In this document: piece by piece, positions 42,497-52,636 of the stretch | Numbering within the stretch: the first letter of the stretch is position 1 | Layout: the number at the start of each line of letters is the position of its first letter | Assembly (NCBI GenBank): GCA_917880885.1 | Contig: OU862934.1 | Location: 28,194,734 to 28,258,733 of the forward strand | DNA length: 64,000 bases | DNA from: Limnephilus marmoratus | Taxonomy: Eukaryota > Arthropoda > Insecta > Trichoptera > Limnephilidae | Reading direction: 5' to 3' | Notes under the pieces: generated by a model | Seen by the model: the letters and a program-made list of their open reading frames with translations, nothing else | What the model was told of the DNA's origin: nothing | Database searches by the model: none | Translations under genes and position numbers: made by a program

Positions 42497-42530
42497 AGCA
42501 TTCTTGTCATTTTTTGGTATGTTTGTAGTT

Positions 42531-43203
42531 TTAATGTTTTTTTTTGCATGAAAAAATAAATTCTAGCGCAGGGTGATGTTTATCTTCGATAACAAGGGGA
42601 GAATCGGAATGAATAACATTTATGGATATGTTGCATAAAATTAAATCTATAACTCTTAAATTTATGTTTTGAACGTTATTATATTGGGAGAGACCAAAAA
42701 CGGCGCATAGAAAATTAAGGTCGTTTTCCGTTTCTACGGAACCGCTTGCGGAGTGCATATTGAAATCTCCGAGAACAATTACATTCTTTCCACCAATAAC
42801 ATCTACATTACGTTGTATTGTATCAAAAAATAATTTATATGTTTCAAAGTGAGATGCAGGTGGAAAATAAACTATACATATAAAAGTTACACACGATTTA
42901 AATGTAATTTTGACCCACAAGTCCTCGTTGACAGTTTCCAGAGCAGGTAAGTGCTCTACCTTAATAAGGCCATTCGCACTCTTTACGGCTAATAGACAGC
43001 CTCCTCCCTGTCTACGGCCACTTCCACTGTCTCTGTCTTTTCTAAATACTTTGAAGCTGTCATCGAAGAGCTCTGGATTGAACACACTTGAGTTTAGCCA
43101 CGTCTCAGTGAGTCCAATTACATGATAATTGTTTATCAAAACATTAGAGTAAAATGAGGCACATTTACTCTTTAGTCCTCTAACATTTTGGTAAAAGAAA
43201 TGT
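42531..43203 (-). CDS. LINE ORF2: AP-like endonuclease part
   Basis: Reads FYQNVRGLKSKCASFYSN (upstream of the first usual start), then VIGLTETWLNS, GGGCLLAVKS, VKITFKSCVTFICIVYFPPA and VIVLGDFNMH, with SDSPLVIEDKHHP at the end. These are the N, E-T-W and GDFN motifs of apurinic-endonuclease-like LINE nucleases. The frame meets a stop just after the A9 run and does not continue into the RT frame. Confidence 0.88.
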
Positions 43204-43217
43204 AAATTATCCGCAAG

Positions 43218-44138
43218 TCAACTGGGTTTTAAACCCGGAAGCCGCGGTGCATTTATTTTATTTTTCCATTCTTTAAGATATGAATATTTAGGCCAATGTT
43301 CCGGTTTTAGAACTTCGGTTTTCACGGAATTTGGGATCCCTAACTTGAATGAGGCATATTCTCCCTTTGATTTAATTTTAGAGACTTTAAATGAGGCGGT
43401 ACTTACAATCGACTGAAGATACGACGTTAAATCGTTGATCGAGGTTTCAGGATGTAGCGGGTACAGGTGGAAATAAGTATGGGTACCTTGCTCCTTTAAG
43501 TTACCTATTACAGTAGCGGGTCGTTTTTTACGACCAACAACAGTCCACTGTTGGTCGCGATCCGCTAGGCGTGATGGCCCTGTCGAGGTCGGTTTGTTCG
43601 AGGGCTGCGACTCCTTTGCTGGTGTAGGTGTATGGCCGTCAGAGGTTCCAGTCGAAGACGTGGATGTTTCTGGTTGCTGGACGTCCCTTTGGCTAGCAGG
43701 AATTTTTGTCCCTTTCTCCTTGCTCTTTGGGGCAGTATGGATTTTGTTAGAATTTGACCCTTTAGTCTGCGAGCGGGTAATTCTGCCTGATGTTGTGTCT
43801 GTTGGGCCGGGCGCGGGGGACGCGGAGGGCTCGGGGGGCACTACGGGCGGCTGCACGCATGCATCGCTATACAGCAGTTCCTTGCTGGGCCGGCGGGGGG
43901 AGCGCGGGGTTTGGGCGGCGAGCGCACCGTCACCGTCGGGCGCAGTAGGCGGGTCTTTAGCGCAATCGGCTAGTTTCGGGAATTCCGAGGGCGATTCGTT
44001 GACACTTTGTGCATTGTCATCTTGAGTTTGATTAAATACACTTTTTTCAACACGTTTTATACGCCGTAGAACATCCTTTATTAGAACGGTCTGTTCGTTA
44101 ATGATGTTCATCAAATCACGGAGCGTAGGTTCTGTCAT
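43218..44138 (-). CDS. LINE ORF1 protein
   Basis: About 306 residues. An N-terminal helix (LMNIINEQTVLIKDVLRRIK) that may form a coiled coil, a long Pro/Ser/Thr-rich disordered centre, and a C-terminal domain (WTVVGRKKRPATVIG, then FHLYPLHPETSINDLTSYL). The C-terminal part resembles the RNA-binding ORF1 domain of CR1/Daphne-like LINEs. Open, with the start at 44138. Its G+C-rich centre stands out from the region. Confidence 0.8.
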   Translation of the reverse strand: MTEPTLRDLMNIINEQTVLIKDVLRRIKRVEKSVFNQTQDDNAQSVNESPSEFPKLADCAKDPPTAPDGDGALAAQTPRSPRRPSKELLYSDACVQPPVVPPEPSASPAPGPTDTTSGRITRSQTKGSNSNKIHTAPKSKEKGTKIPASQRDVQQPETSTSSTGTSDGHTPTPAKESQPSNKPTSTGPSRLADRDQQWTVVGRKKRPATVIGNLKEQGTHTYFHLYPLHPETSINDLTSYLQSIVSTASFKVSKIKSKGEYASFKLGIPNSVKTEVLKPEHWPKYSYLKEWKNKINAPRLPGLKPS

Positions 44139-44511
44139 TTTAAAACACTGTTAGGTTAATAATGACTTGAAAACAGATTTTACGTTTGCACGGAAAAAAA
44201 ACACATCCGTACATCAATTAGCGGTACATACTCTTGGCCGCGGATACGTCTGCCCATCAGCTACATGGCAGGAAGAGAATAGTTGAGGGACTCTCTTTGA
44301 CTCCTTCAGACGTACTCTCTCGAAACATCGCCTTGCACCGCAATGGGAGGGATGGATTCATGCGTCTGTCTCTGGACACATCGACCCCCAAATTCCTACC
44401 CACCCCTCATACCTTTTTCCTTCACACAACTTCCTCTCCTTCCTTTCCTTAAAAAGACCCCCAAAGATGACGAAGGCTCCAGGGAAATTGTTTTCCTCAG
44501 GACCACCTGTG

Positions 44512-44935
44512 TGGAGTCATCTTAGGGGATGCAGTGTGGAGGGTCGTTTTAGGGAAAGGAAGAAGAGGAAGTTCTGGGAAAGAAAAAGATATGAGGGGTG
44601 GGTAGGAATCTGGAGGTCAATGTGTTCAGGAGTGACGAACGTATGAATCCATCCTTCCCACTGCGGTGCAAGGCGATGGGTCAAGAGATTCTGGCTGGAG
44701 AAGTCAAACGGTCTACCTCAACCAGTTTCTCCCGATCCGGTCTGCCACGCAGTAGGTGGGCAAAACATCCGCCCCCAAGACCTGGACATACCTCACCCCA
44801 TAAATCTGGGCACTTCTGCCAAGTCACCAAAGTAACAAACCATTTGGGGTGACCTATGGCACGGGTGTTGGTTATTTAATAAATGATTACCTGGGCGGCG
44901 GTACCCATACCCGCCTCCCAAATTGAAATAAAGTT
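44512..44935 (-). repeat. SINE-like repeat S1, inverted copy
   Basis: Directly abuts the + copy ending at 44511, giving a head-to-head fold-back. Its far end has GGGCGGCGGTACCCATACCC and AAATTGAAATAA. The copy is complete in its main blocks. Confidence 0.7.
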
Positions 44936-45045
44936 ATGTTTAGCGAATATAAGTTATTACCTATATATTTGGACGTGGAAATAAATGAATCTAAAAAATG
45001 TGACATCATCATTCTTGTCCTGACCAGCGCCGAGCTCACATTTTA

Positions 45046-45110
45046 CGAAATAACATTTTACGAAATAACATTCATTTTACGAAATAACATACATTTTACG
45101 AAATAACACG
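45046..45110 (+). repeat. Short tandem repeat TTTTACGAAATAACA
   Basis: Four units of TTTTACGAAATAACA with 0-5 bp spacers. Low-copy minisatellite; function unknown. Confidence 0.75.
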
Positions 45111-45696
45111 GCAAAAATGAGAGCTTGTGCTATACATGCTATACCGTAAAATATGTGGACATAGCGAATGTGGGCGGTGCTCCAGTGAGCTCATCGCTGG
45201 TTACAGGGGTAAGGAAATTATGAAACATTTGTAAAAGTGTCTTAACTAAATACTTCGCAAACTACTTAGGACTTCGCAAATATGTTAATAACGTGGCGAG
45301 CAATTAGCGCTCCCATGTAAAAAGGTCTATTCATTCAAAAGCAGATTTTGCTTTTAAGAACTAAATGGTGATATTATAATGCGAGATGCCTATATACTGT
45401 CAGATTGATTTTTTAACGAATCACAGTCATCTTTCCCCTCTTCGCCCGCCATAGTTTGGTTTTACCCCTCATCTGTATCTTCTCGTCTATTAAATTTGGA
45501 TGTCTATGGAATCATCGAATATTTGGTTATTTATACCTTAAATGTTCTATTGAATGATGGATTGGGCAATATTTTTACGTGAATTTTGTTACTTACTTGT
45601 GGAGAGAACCGTTAACACTTATATTATACCACTTAACACTTATATATATATGTATATCACTTACCACTTATACTTATATTTTTATTGTGTTTTCAG

Positions 45697-45721
45697 TCAA
45701 GATGAACTTATTTTTGATTGA
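45697..45721 (+). CDS. Probable terminal exon 16
   Basis: A good acceptor (tttattgtgttttcag) ends at 45696. Joined to exon 15 it completes Leu and reads Q-D-E-L-I-F-D then TGA at 45719-45721, giving a short acidic tail after the C1 domain. The intron would hold the whole nested transposon stack 39727-44935. Support is splice-site quality and phase only; the exon is too short for composition to help. Confidence 0.5.
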
Positions 45722-46184
45722 TTTATGACCTATGGATCATAGATATTATTTATGTGGTCTTAGGTCAAGTCTTCTTAGAAATGTTACTTTTACACTAATC
45801 ATAATATTTTGATATAAAACCATAGATACATATATGTTTTACTTATTATTTATGACTTTATTTGTTTATTATGTTACATTATTGGAATGTGTTTTATATT
45901 TTGGTTATTGGGTGCTTTTTATATATGGAATAAGTCCTCCATGATTGTAACCTTCAATCTAAAAAAGGTTATGCTAGATTGGGAGGGAGTAATGATTGAA
46001 ATATCACAAAGTTCGCCAAATGCATCTTGAGAATGGTCTAAAATTGGAACGATGGTGATTGGTAATCATTATATTGCAAAATTTAATCAATTGGAAGTTC
46101 CTCAAAGTTGCTTTCACCAAACAAAACTGAGCAATTGCTAAGTTAAGTCAAAATTTCACTTAGCAAAGTATTGCTCTAATTTAT
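45722..46184 (+). other. AT-rich stretch, possible 3' UTR
   Basis: If exon 16 is used, the 3' untranslated region begins here. The stretch is AT-rich and no perfect AATAAA signal was seen. No other feature is seen before the TTAA that begins the piggyBac-like element. Confidence 0.3.
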
Positions 46185-46188
46185 TTAA

Positions 46189-47571
46189 CCTTTCAGCGGT
46201 CGCGCGCGGTCTGTGAGTCCGCAGCGAACTTATTTTATTGATTATGCGCTAACTATAAACAATTGCGCTTCCCTGATATCCTCAGGGGGGTGAAGTAAGT
46301 CCCCTCAGTACCCCAGTGACATTTGTCGCAAGCGCACGTGTTATTTTTTTGTTTATATTTGCGGTCTCAGATTCCGCATGCGACTGGTTGTATACTTGAA
46401 AAATCTTTTGAATAATATTGAGAGCTGGGTGAGTATTTCATGATATTTGTATCATATTATTTAGAACTTAGATTTATTTTACATAAATACGCTGTGCGCA
46501 AATAAGTTATCGTAAATTTTTATCTTGTTTCGTTATTATGTTGATTTATTGCGTTGTTTTGATGTCAGATGTCTAAAAATTGAGATTTCACAGACTTAGT
46601 GCCTCCGTTCACGGATATACTTACAAGCTACTCAATCCTCGTGCGCTTATCATACGCGCCGATCGTAAGTACCCCCCATACGATTTAGCTGGTTCCCGTT
46701 CATGGCGCTACGCGGTGGCCGTCGGCTTCCAATCAGTATCACAATACCGACAGTGCTGATCGCACGCGACGCGTCGCATCATTTTTGTCTGATACTTATT
46801 CGTTTGACGTTTGACAGATAATGGCATCAGAACATGAAAGTAATGTTAGATTTGTTCTGGAAGTGGAAAAAATGCATGTTTACATAACTATACTTTACCA
46901 GAATACGTAACAAATGACTTAGTGGAGAAGACATGGATTGATGTTGGAAAAAAGTCATATGACATCGCATGACAGCGTGTTTACTCCACGGCTGCACATG
47001 AAAAATGATCAAGTTCAGTATAGATATGATTTTAGATTTTCAAGGCCAAAAGTATTTTTGTTATTTGTTTTTGGGGTGTCATGCCGTGTTGCGCTACCTC
47101 CTCCTTTAGCCAACGTTTCGGACAGCGTTACAGTGTCCATCATCATGTCACACTGTAACGCTGTCCGAAACGCTGGCTAAAGGAGGAGGTAGTGCAACAC
47201 GGCATAACACCCCAAAAACAAATAACAAAAAAAAGTTCAGTATATTTCGGATAGCGCCGTGTACAGAGACTAGCAATGAAAAGTGGTATATCAGCAGGGT
47301 ACTTGTGGCTTTGTCAATTACATAGATTGTAAGTATCTCCATGAACGGAGGGCCTTAAACTATTACATACAAATTTAAAAGTGATTACCAAATAATGTTT
47401 TTTTTTTAATTTATTTATTATTTATAAAGATAAATGACTTTTTTATTATATGCTATATATACAATATCATGAAATATTCAGTCGTCTTCTAAAACCAGCT
47501 GCCTAAAGTTGCAGAATCACCGACCGCGCACGACTGTTTATGTTTGGCGCAAGGGTGCGACTACTGGAAGG
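46189..47571. mobile_element. piggyBac-like non-autonomous element
   Basis: TTAA at 46185-46188 and 47572-47575 borders the inverted ends CCTTTCAGCGGTCGC and CCTTCCAGTAGTCGC (reverse complement). TTAA targets and CC(Y)T ends are the piggyBac signature. 1,383 bp, with no long transposase frame. A family-A palindrome (47023-47232) has inserted in it. Confidence 0.75.
47023..47232. mobile_element. Palindromic hammerhead-like element, family A, with 12-bp duplication
   Basis: AAGTTCAGTATA stands on both sides (47011-47022 and 47233-47244), an exact 12-bp duplication. The arms are strongly inverted. The minus strand at 47109-47145 has TGATGATGGACACTGTAACG, then CTGTCCGAAACGTTGGC. It lies inside the piggyBac-like element, proving independent movement. 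Confidence 0.85.
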
Positions 47572-47984
47572 TTAAACATAATTTTTTTAATGATTGTTTG
47601 CCCAATATGCGTGTGGTGATTTAACATTAAATTACTAAGTGAAAACCATGCTCAGCTTGATCGGTGAAAGCCAATGTTTTATCATGGTACTTATTTTGTT
47701 CAATCCACAAAATGAACGCCATGTTTTTTTTCTAGTTTTAAGTTCAAAATGTTTGTATTTATATTTTTTAATTATATTGTAGGTATAATATATAATTATT
47801 TTTTGGTTGATCATATCAAATAATGTATGATTGTCTTCTTTCTCTTCTATTATGTTTTCTAGATTCACTTCAAAACTATTCCGTGAATGTTTATTCCACA
47901 AATCACAATTATTCAAGGATCTTCTTCATTGTGTGTTGCACTGTTTTCAGTATGTAACTTTAACATTAACAACTCTGGTAATCC

Positions 47985-49185
47985 TATACATAACCTATGC
48001 CTCTTCAACATATCCCCAGTATATCCGCCACAACATAACCTATTCATTTTCAACATATCCTTAGTTAACCTGTTACATCACAACATATATTTAGTATAAT
48101 CTATGCCACCTCAACATATTTGCAGTATAACCTATGCTATCTCAACATATCCTTAGTATAACCTATACAACCTCAACAAATCCTCAGTATAATATTTGCT
48201 ATCTCAACATGTATTTAGTATAACCTATCCATCACAACATATTATCTTCGATTAAACATATAAAAGCTAAACATAAGTTTCATTATTTTTTTTACATCCT
48301 CACAGCTTTCTGAATATAATTCCGATGTCATTTAAACATATAAGTATTCATTATGTGATCAATAAACCTCTTAATCTCAGTTTCGTATTTATAACCTGTG
48401 TGATCCCAACATACGCTCAATCTAACCTTTGTAGTTATAATCTAGGCCATCTCAACATATTCTCAGTGTAATCTATGATATATCAACATACCCTTAGTAT
48501 AATCTATGCCATCTCAACATATCTTTAGTACAATCTCTGCCACCCAACATCTTTAGTATAATATCTGCCAGCCACAACAAAATTATTCTCACCTCAACAT
48601 ATTTGCAGTATAATCTATGCTATCTCAACATATCCCCAGTATATCCGCCACAACGTACCCTTAGTATAACCTATTCAGTTTCAACATATCCTTAGTTTAA
48701 CCAATTATATCACAACATATCTCTTGTATAATCTATGCCATCTCAACATGTCCTGAGTATCACCTATGCCATCCCAACATATCCTTAGTATAATCTTTAC
48801 CATCTCAACATATCCTTAGTATAATCTACGCCATCTCCACACATCCTTAGTATAATCTACGCCTTCTCAACATATCCTTAGTATAACCTATGCCATCTCG
48901 ACATGTCCTTAGTATAACCTATGCCATCCCAACATATACTTAGTATAATCTTTACCATCTCAACATATCCTTAGTATAATCTATGCCATTCCAACATACC
49001 TTAGTATAACCTATCCCATCCCAACATGTACTTAGTATAATCTATGCCATATCAACATATCCATTGTATAATCATGCTATCTCAACGTATTTATAGTATT
49101 ATTTTTGCCATTTCAACATATCCTTAATATAACCTATGCCATCCCAACATATCTCAAATACAACATATGCCACCGCAACATATTA
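47985..49185 (+). repeat. Minisatellite, 31-bp unit, about 38 copies
   Basis: The consensus unit has CTTAGTATAATCTATGCC and ATCTCAACATATC parts, with many single-base changes and small gaps; an interruption lies at about 48240-48400. About 1.2 kb in all. No spacer/repeat alternation, so not a CRISPR array. No coding frame spans it. Confidence 0.9.
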
Positions 49186-50039
49186 TACCCAATATTCTAT
49201 GTATTCACAACATTTTATCACGTAATTTAAACATTTATTTAACCTTTTTACATACATAATTAATCCGCTAATATCGCTTCACTATAACCAATGCAGCTAC
49301 AAAATTACATTTACTCGACAATAGCACAAAATATTTAAATAAATTCAGAAATATTCACACCTACATAGCCAAATTATTTGTAATTTTTTATTACTTTGTA
49401 AATTACATTTGTATTTATTTTATTGCTTCTTATGCAAATAACGTGTTTACAAAAGTACCTTTTTATTCCTTGTTATTAAAATGTATTTATCATCTTTGTC
49501 TTAAGCCCAATTTAAATGAGTCAATATACTACTTGCAATCTGTGTTTAAATACTTCGCTACTGAAATGTCGGGACCCGCGTCGCCGCCAATCATTGTTGA
49601 TTTCTCTAAATGTCAAAACGTCGCCTCAGTTCTTATTTGTCCAACAGACCATTTTAGTTTTTGTTCAATCTCCACTTTAAAATTAAAAACAAAGTATAAA
49701 AAATGATAGTTAATAGTTTAACAAAGAATTATTTAAACGAATTGGACCTTTACCTTTACGGAAATAACTTTATCTTAAACACATATCATAATGTTTTATT
49801 GAAATAATTAAAGAAAACCATCTCCTCCTGAAAAAATTTCTAATGGTCTGTTGGACAAATACGAACTAAAGCGACGAAAACTTGAATGAAACAAACAGTT
49901 GCTGCAGCTGTCAATTTTATATCCTGTCATTCTTTGATGACTGTTTTGTTTCTGGCATTGATCTAAAGCACACGCATTGCTACAAAATATCTGATAAGTT
50001 TTTATTATTTTATATTTATGTGACACCTCGTAAGAGTGC
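49186..50039. other. No gene seen
   Basis: AT-rich. A short inverted pair based on CCATTTTAGTTTTTG/GGTCTGTTGGACAAAT around 49635-49870 suggests a decayed MITE. The longest frames are short and unlike known proteins. Confidence 0.4.
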
Positions 50040-50480
50040 CACTATCTGTACAGATGTAAAGACAGGGGGACTATATCGCCACGCGGTTGGGTAGCGTTGT
50101 AAGGCGGGTTAAAGTAGGGGCTATAGGAAGGGATTCATTTATGTGAGTCTTGAAGAGGCCTGGATTGTATGAAGGAGGAAAAACAGATGCCAGCAGCTCG
50201 TTCCACATATGAGCCGACTTACACAAAAACGAGTCACCACTCGTGTGCGTCGAGTTTCATGCATGTGCACCGGTGATCATTGCTGCTAGCTCCTTAGAGC
50301 AGGCTCCAATAAAATACCTGTAGAACAGACTCAGCATACCTACATTGCATCTGTGCATTTGAGATGATAATCGGTCTATTAACAACGGATCGTCAATCAG
50401 ACGAACCGACCTCCTTTGCACAGAATCAAGTATTTTAGGGCTCTAGCCCAGAGGTGGCTCCCAAATTCAATTAAGTCGAG
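50040..50480 (-). pseudogene. LINE RT C-terminal fragment
   Basis: The minus strand reads LSLFYRYFIGACSKELAAMI, then a WNELLASVFPPSYN stretch and FKTHINESL, like 34030-34390. The upstream part decodes RRSVRLIDDPLLIDRLSSQM. Truncated and alone. Confidence 0.65.
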
Positions 50481-50585
50481 TATCGGATACTTGCCGATAA
50501 AAGCCTAAGACGTTGTTTATATTTGACAGATTTAAAACAGTATATTGGCTCAATAAAGTATTGTATATTGGATTTATTTTGTATA

Positions 50586-50970
50586 CAACATGTCCGGAAA
50601 CTCGTAGTACAAGCGGGAAACTGGTGAATCTACATCACGTAGAGAACCCAAAAAACTTATTTTTTTCGATCTCAGCATTTCGATTTTAATATTATTTTTT
50701 TTCTATTTTTCCATTTTTTCGGCAACTAAAGGGTTAAAAAAACTTTTGAGCCTGGTTTACCCTTCGATGCATTTTATAAGACATTACATAGCTGAAATCA
50801 ACCCCCCAGTGAACAATTTTTTCAAATTTAACCAAAAAAAATCCAACTTCGGACCCGATTTACTCGAAAACGAAAGCTCAAATCAAAAAAAGTTATACCA
50901 CAAAATCGACTCCAAATGTGATGTGGAGTCTCCAGTTTTCCGCTTGTACTACGAGTTTCCGGACACCTTG
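50586..50970. mobile_element. MITE, TA duplication (CAAGGTGTCCGG ends)
   Basis: Inverted ends of about 45 bp: CAACATGTCCGGAAACTCGT and CAAGGTGTCCGGAAACTCGT (reverse complement), between TA. The end motif is related to 7181-7571 but the interior differs. Frames through it are fortuitous. Confidence 0.78.
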
Positions 50971-51064
50971 TATAGCACACCATCTCATATTTTTTTTAAA
51001 TAATCAATTTATAATCTATTTCTAAAAAAGGTCTCTGTATTTGAATACTTTTTTTATTTATTTT

Positions 51065-51480
51065 TTTTTTTATATGAATACTACACAAGAGTCCCAACTG
51101 TTCCCAGCCGCCTGGAGCCAGTGAGACTATGGCATCCCCAATTTCGGTACTTTGTTTATATCTGGTCACTTAACTTAGCCTAAAGCCATTTCAAACAATT
51201 TAACATCATTTATGATTATTTTTTTTTTGTATGAATACCTCTCAAGAGTCTCAACTAAGACCATGGCATCCCCAATTGGGGTATGTTGTGAGGCTGAAGG
51301 CACTTGAGATGGGAAGGAGATGGGGAAGAGGAAGGCGGGGAAGTAACTGGCTATTCAGATCTGGTCATCAAACCAGAATGTGGTCATCTAGCCACGGCTA
51401 AAGCCATTTCAAGCAATCTTTCAATTCTGAACGGTGGTTTTACACCAGAGCGATACTGAGAGTATCTTCCACTCCGAACA
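51065..51480 (+). repeat. SINE family S2, two overlapping partial copies
   Basis: Two starts (51070 and 51220), each with TATGAATACC/TATGAATACT-type sequence and AAGAGTC(C/T)CAACT, then GGCATCCCCAATT and TATTCAGATCTGGTCA blocks. The second runs to GAGTATCTTCCACTC. Tandem insertion or duplication. Confidence 0.6.
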
Positions 51481-51892
51481 TAGATTCACTCCGAACATCT
51501 GATGGTGGTCATCACATAGCAGTAATTTCAGTTTCATCATCAAACATACTGATTTCGGTTGTCTATGATGTGCGTTATTCAAGTGTGAAATTATTCTTAT
51601 TCAATGAACTCAAATTTGCTTTGAATTTAAGTGTTATTTTAAAAATTTGTGTGAAGACTAATTCAGGTGTGCCTACACATAATATATAATTTTAATTTGA
51701 CTCTTTCCAAATTGAAATAATTATAATATCCCGTGATTTTTCTATTTATAAAAGTATTCAAGTAATAGAGACCTTTTTAATTTTTTTCATCAAACACATA
51801 AAATGAATTAATTACCAAAGATAAAATGTTTAAAAAATTCTGTTTAATGTCAGTGACCTTTATTTTCGAAAGGAAAATTGACTTAGGCCATC

Positions 51893-52415
51893 CGCTTGTG
51901 GAGAAACTGAAAAAAAAACACTTGGCGACACAAACGCAATCAACCTCTGAACAAATTTGATACTTTCCTCACCTGATATGTCAAAACATGATAAACCTTG
52001 ATAGGGCGTGAGCCGCTACCATGGCAACCATGTTAACAAGGCAACTGAAACCCGACTGCACTTCTGGTCGCCGTGACAGTCGCATTTCAGTTGACAGATT
52101 GCCATGGTAGCGGCTCACGACCTGTCAAGTTTTCGAGTAATCTGCGATCAACCTCTTGAACAAAATCGATATTTTTCTGATCTGATATGTCAAAACATGA
52201 CAAAACTTGATAAAACTTGCAACTGAAACGCGACTGCGCTTTTAGTCGCCTTTCTGTTACCTTGTTGACAAGTTGCCATGGTAGCGGCTCACAACCCGTC
52301 AAGTTTTCGAGTAATCTGCGATAAGTCAGATCAGAAAAATATCAATTTTGTTCAGGAATTTGATTGCGGTTGCGTCGCCAACTGTTTTTTTTTCAGTTTC
52401 TCCATAAGCAGATGG
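51893..52415. mobile_element. Fold-back element
   Basis: The outer arms pair (CCATCCGCTTGTGGAGAAAC at the left, GTTTCTCCATAAGCAGATGG at the right). Inside, GCCATGGTAGCGGCTCAC occurs as inverted and direct copies with TCGAGTAATCTGCGAT. Non-coding. Confidence 0.65.
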
Positions 52416-52636
52416 CTTTAGAGTTCTTCAATTTATTTGTTTGGTGTTTTAAGTCTGTATTTACTATTGCTTGAATTTGTTGCCATTGTAAGCCTGAAAA
52501 TTCGGTGAGAGTTGTTGCCGCATCGTTTATTAATTAACTGTATTCCATTAATTTCGGTTGCCAGGTCTTATTCCAACAATTTTTTCGGGACAAACAGGTA
52601 CTTTCAGTTGTTTATTTCTAATTTTTTATGTGGTAA

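Larger units (their letters stand above)
40237..44230 (-). mobile_element. Nearly full-length jockey/CR1-group LINE
   Basis: About 4 kb, minus strand, in the last intron of the host gene. Order from its 5' end: ORF1 (44138-43218), ORF2 endonuclease (about 43203-42531), RT (42496-40373), short 3' UTR, then a TTGAA-type pentamer repeat tail (40237-40262), used by many such LINEs instead of poly(A). TCTT lies at both ends as a probable target duplication. The only clear break is a frame slip in an A9 run (42537-42545) between endonuclease and RT. One of the youngest elements in the window by appearance. Confidence 0.85.
39727..44511 (+). repeat. SINE-like repeat S1, split by MITE and LINE
   Basis: Pieces at 39727-39765, 40176-40240 and 44231-44511 together follow the order of 11286-11705. 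The first insert is the TAA-flanked MITE (39766-40175); the second is the minus-strand LINE (about 40237-44230), which splits the CAGGTCTTGGCGGCGGAT block and leaves TCTT on both sides. Order of events: S1 first, MITE and LINE later. At the MITE site some 45 bp of S1 are also missing. Confidence 0.75.
5829..45721 (+). other. Split host gene: SMP/C2/C1 protein, C2CD2/TMEM24-like (5' end missing)
   Basis: Fifteen exons, probably sixteen, at 5829-5932, 9099-9248, 10175-10304, 10973-11178, 12122-12317, 13475-13601, 16288-16400, 17840-17857, 24143-24436, 25859-25965, 28097-28203, 29261-29363, 34854-35066, 37784-37838, 39321-39418 and 45697-45721 each have AG/GT borders. Their phases chain without a break into about 681 residues. 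The order is end of an SMP-like module, C2 domain, acidic helix, basic region, Ser/Pro linker, C1 domain. Known family: TMEM24/C2CD2 proteins tether ER to plasma membrane and move phosphoinositide lipids through an SMP domain followed by a C2 domain and a basic tail. Inference: this is an insect relative with an added C-terminal C1 domain. The start codon, N-terminal membrane segment and most of the SMP module are not in the exons found. The gene body is swollen by transposons in nearly every intron. Exon calls are firm; the family name is moderate. Confidence 0.8.

Noticed and set aside
43594..44025. 143-residue + strand frame
   Set aside because: Antisense shadow of the G+C-rich LINE ORF1 on the minus strand.
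47985..49185. CRISPR-like array
   Set aside because: Eukaryotic DNA; head-to-tail 31-bp units with no unique spacers and no cas genes.
49443..49706. 87-residue frame after the minisatellite as a further exon
   Set aside because: No in-phase splice connection to the host gene and no domain recognised.
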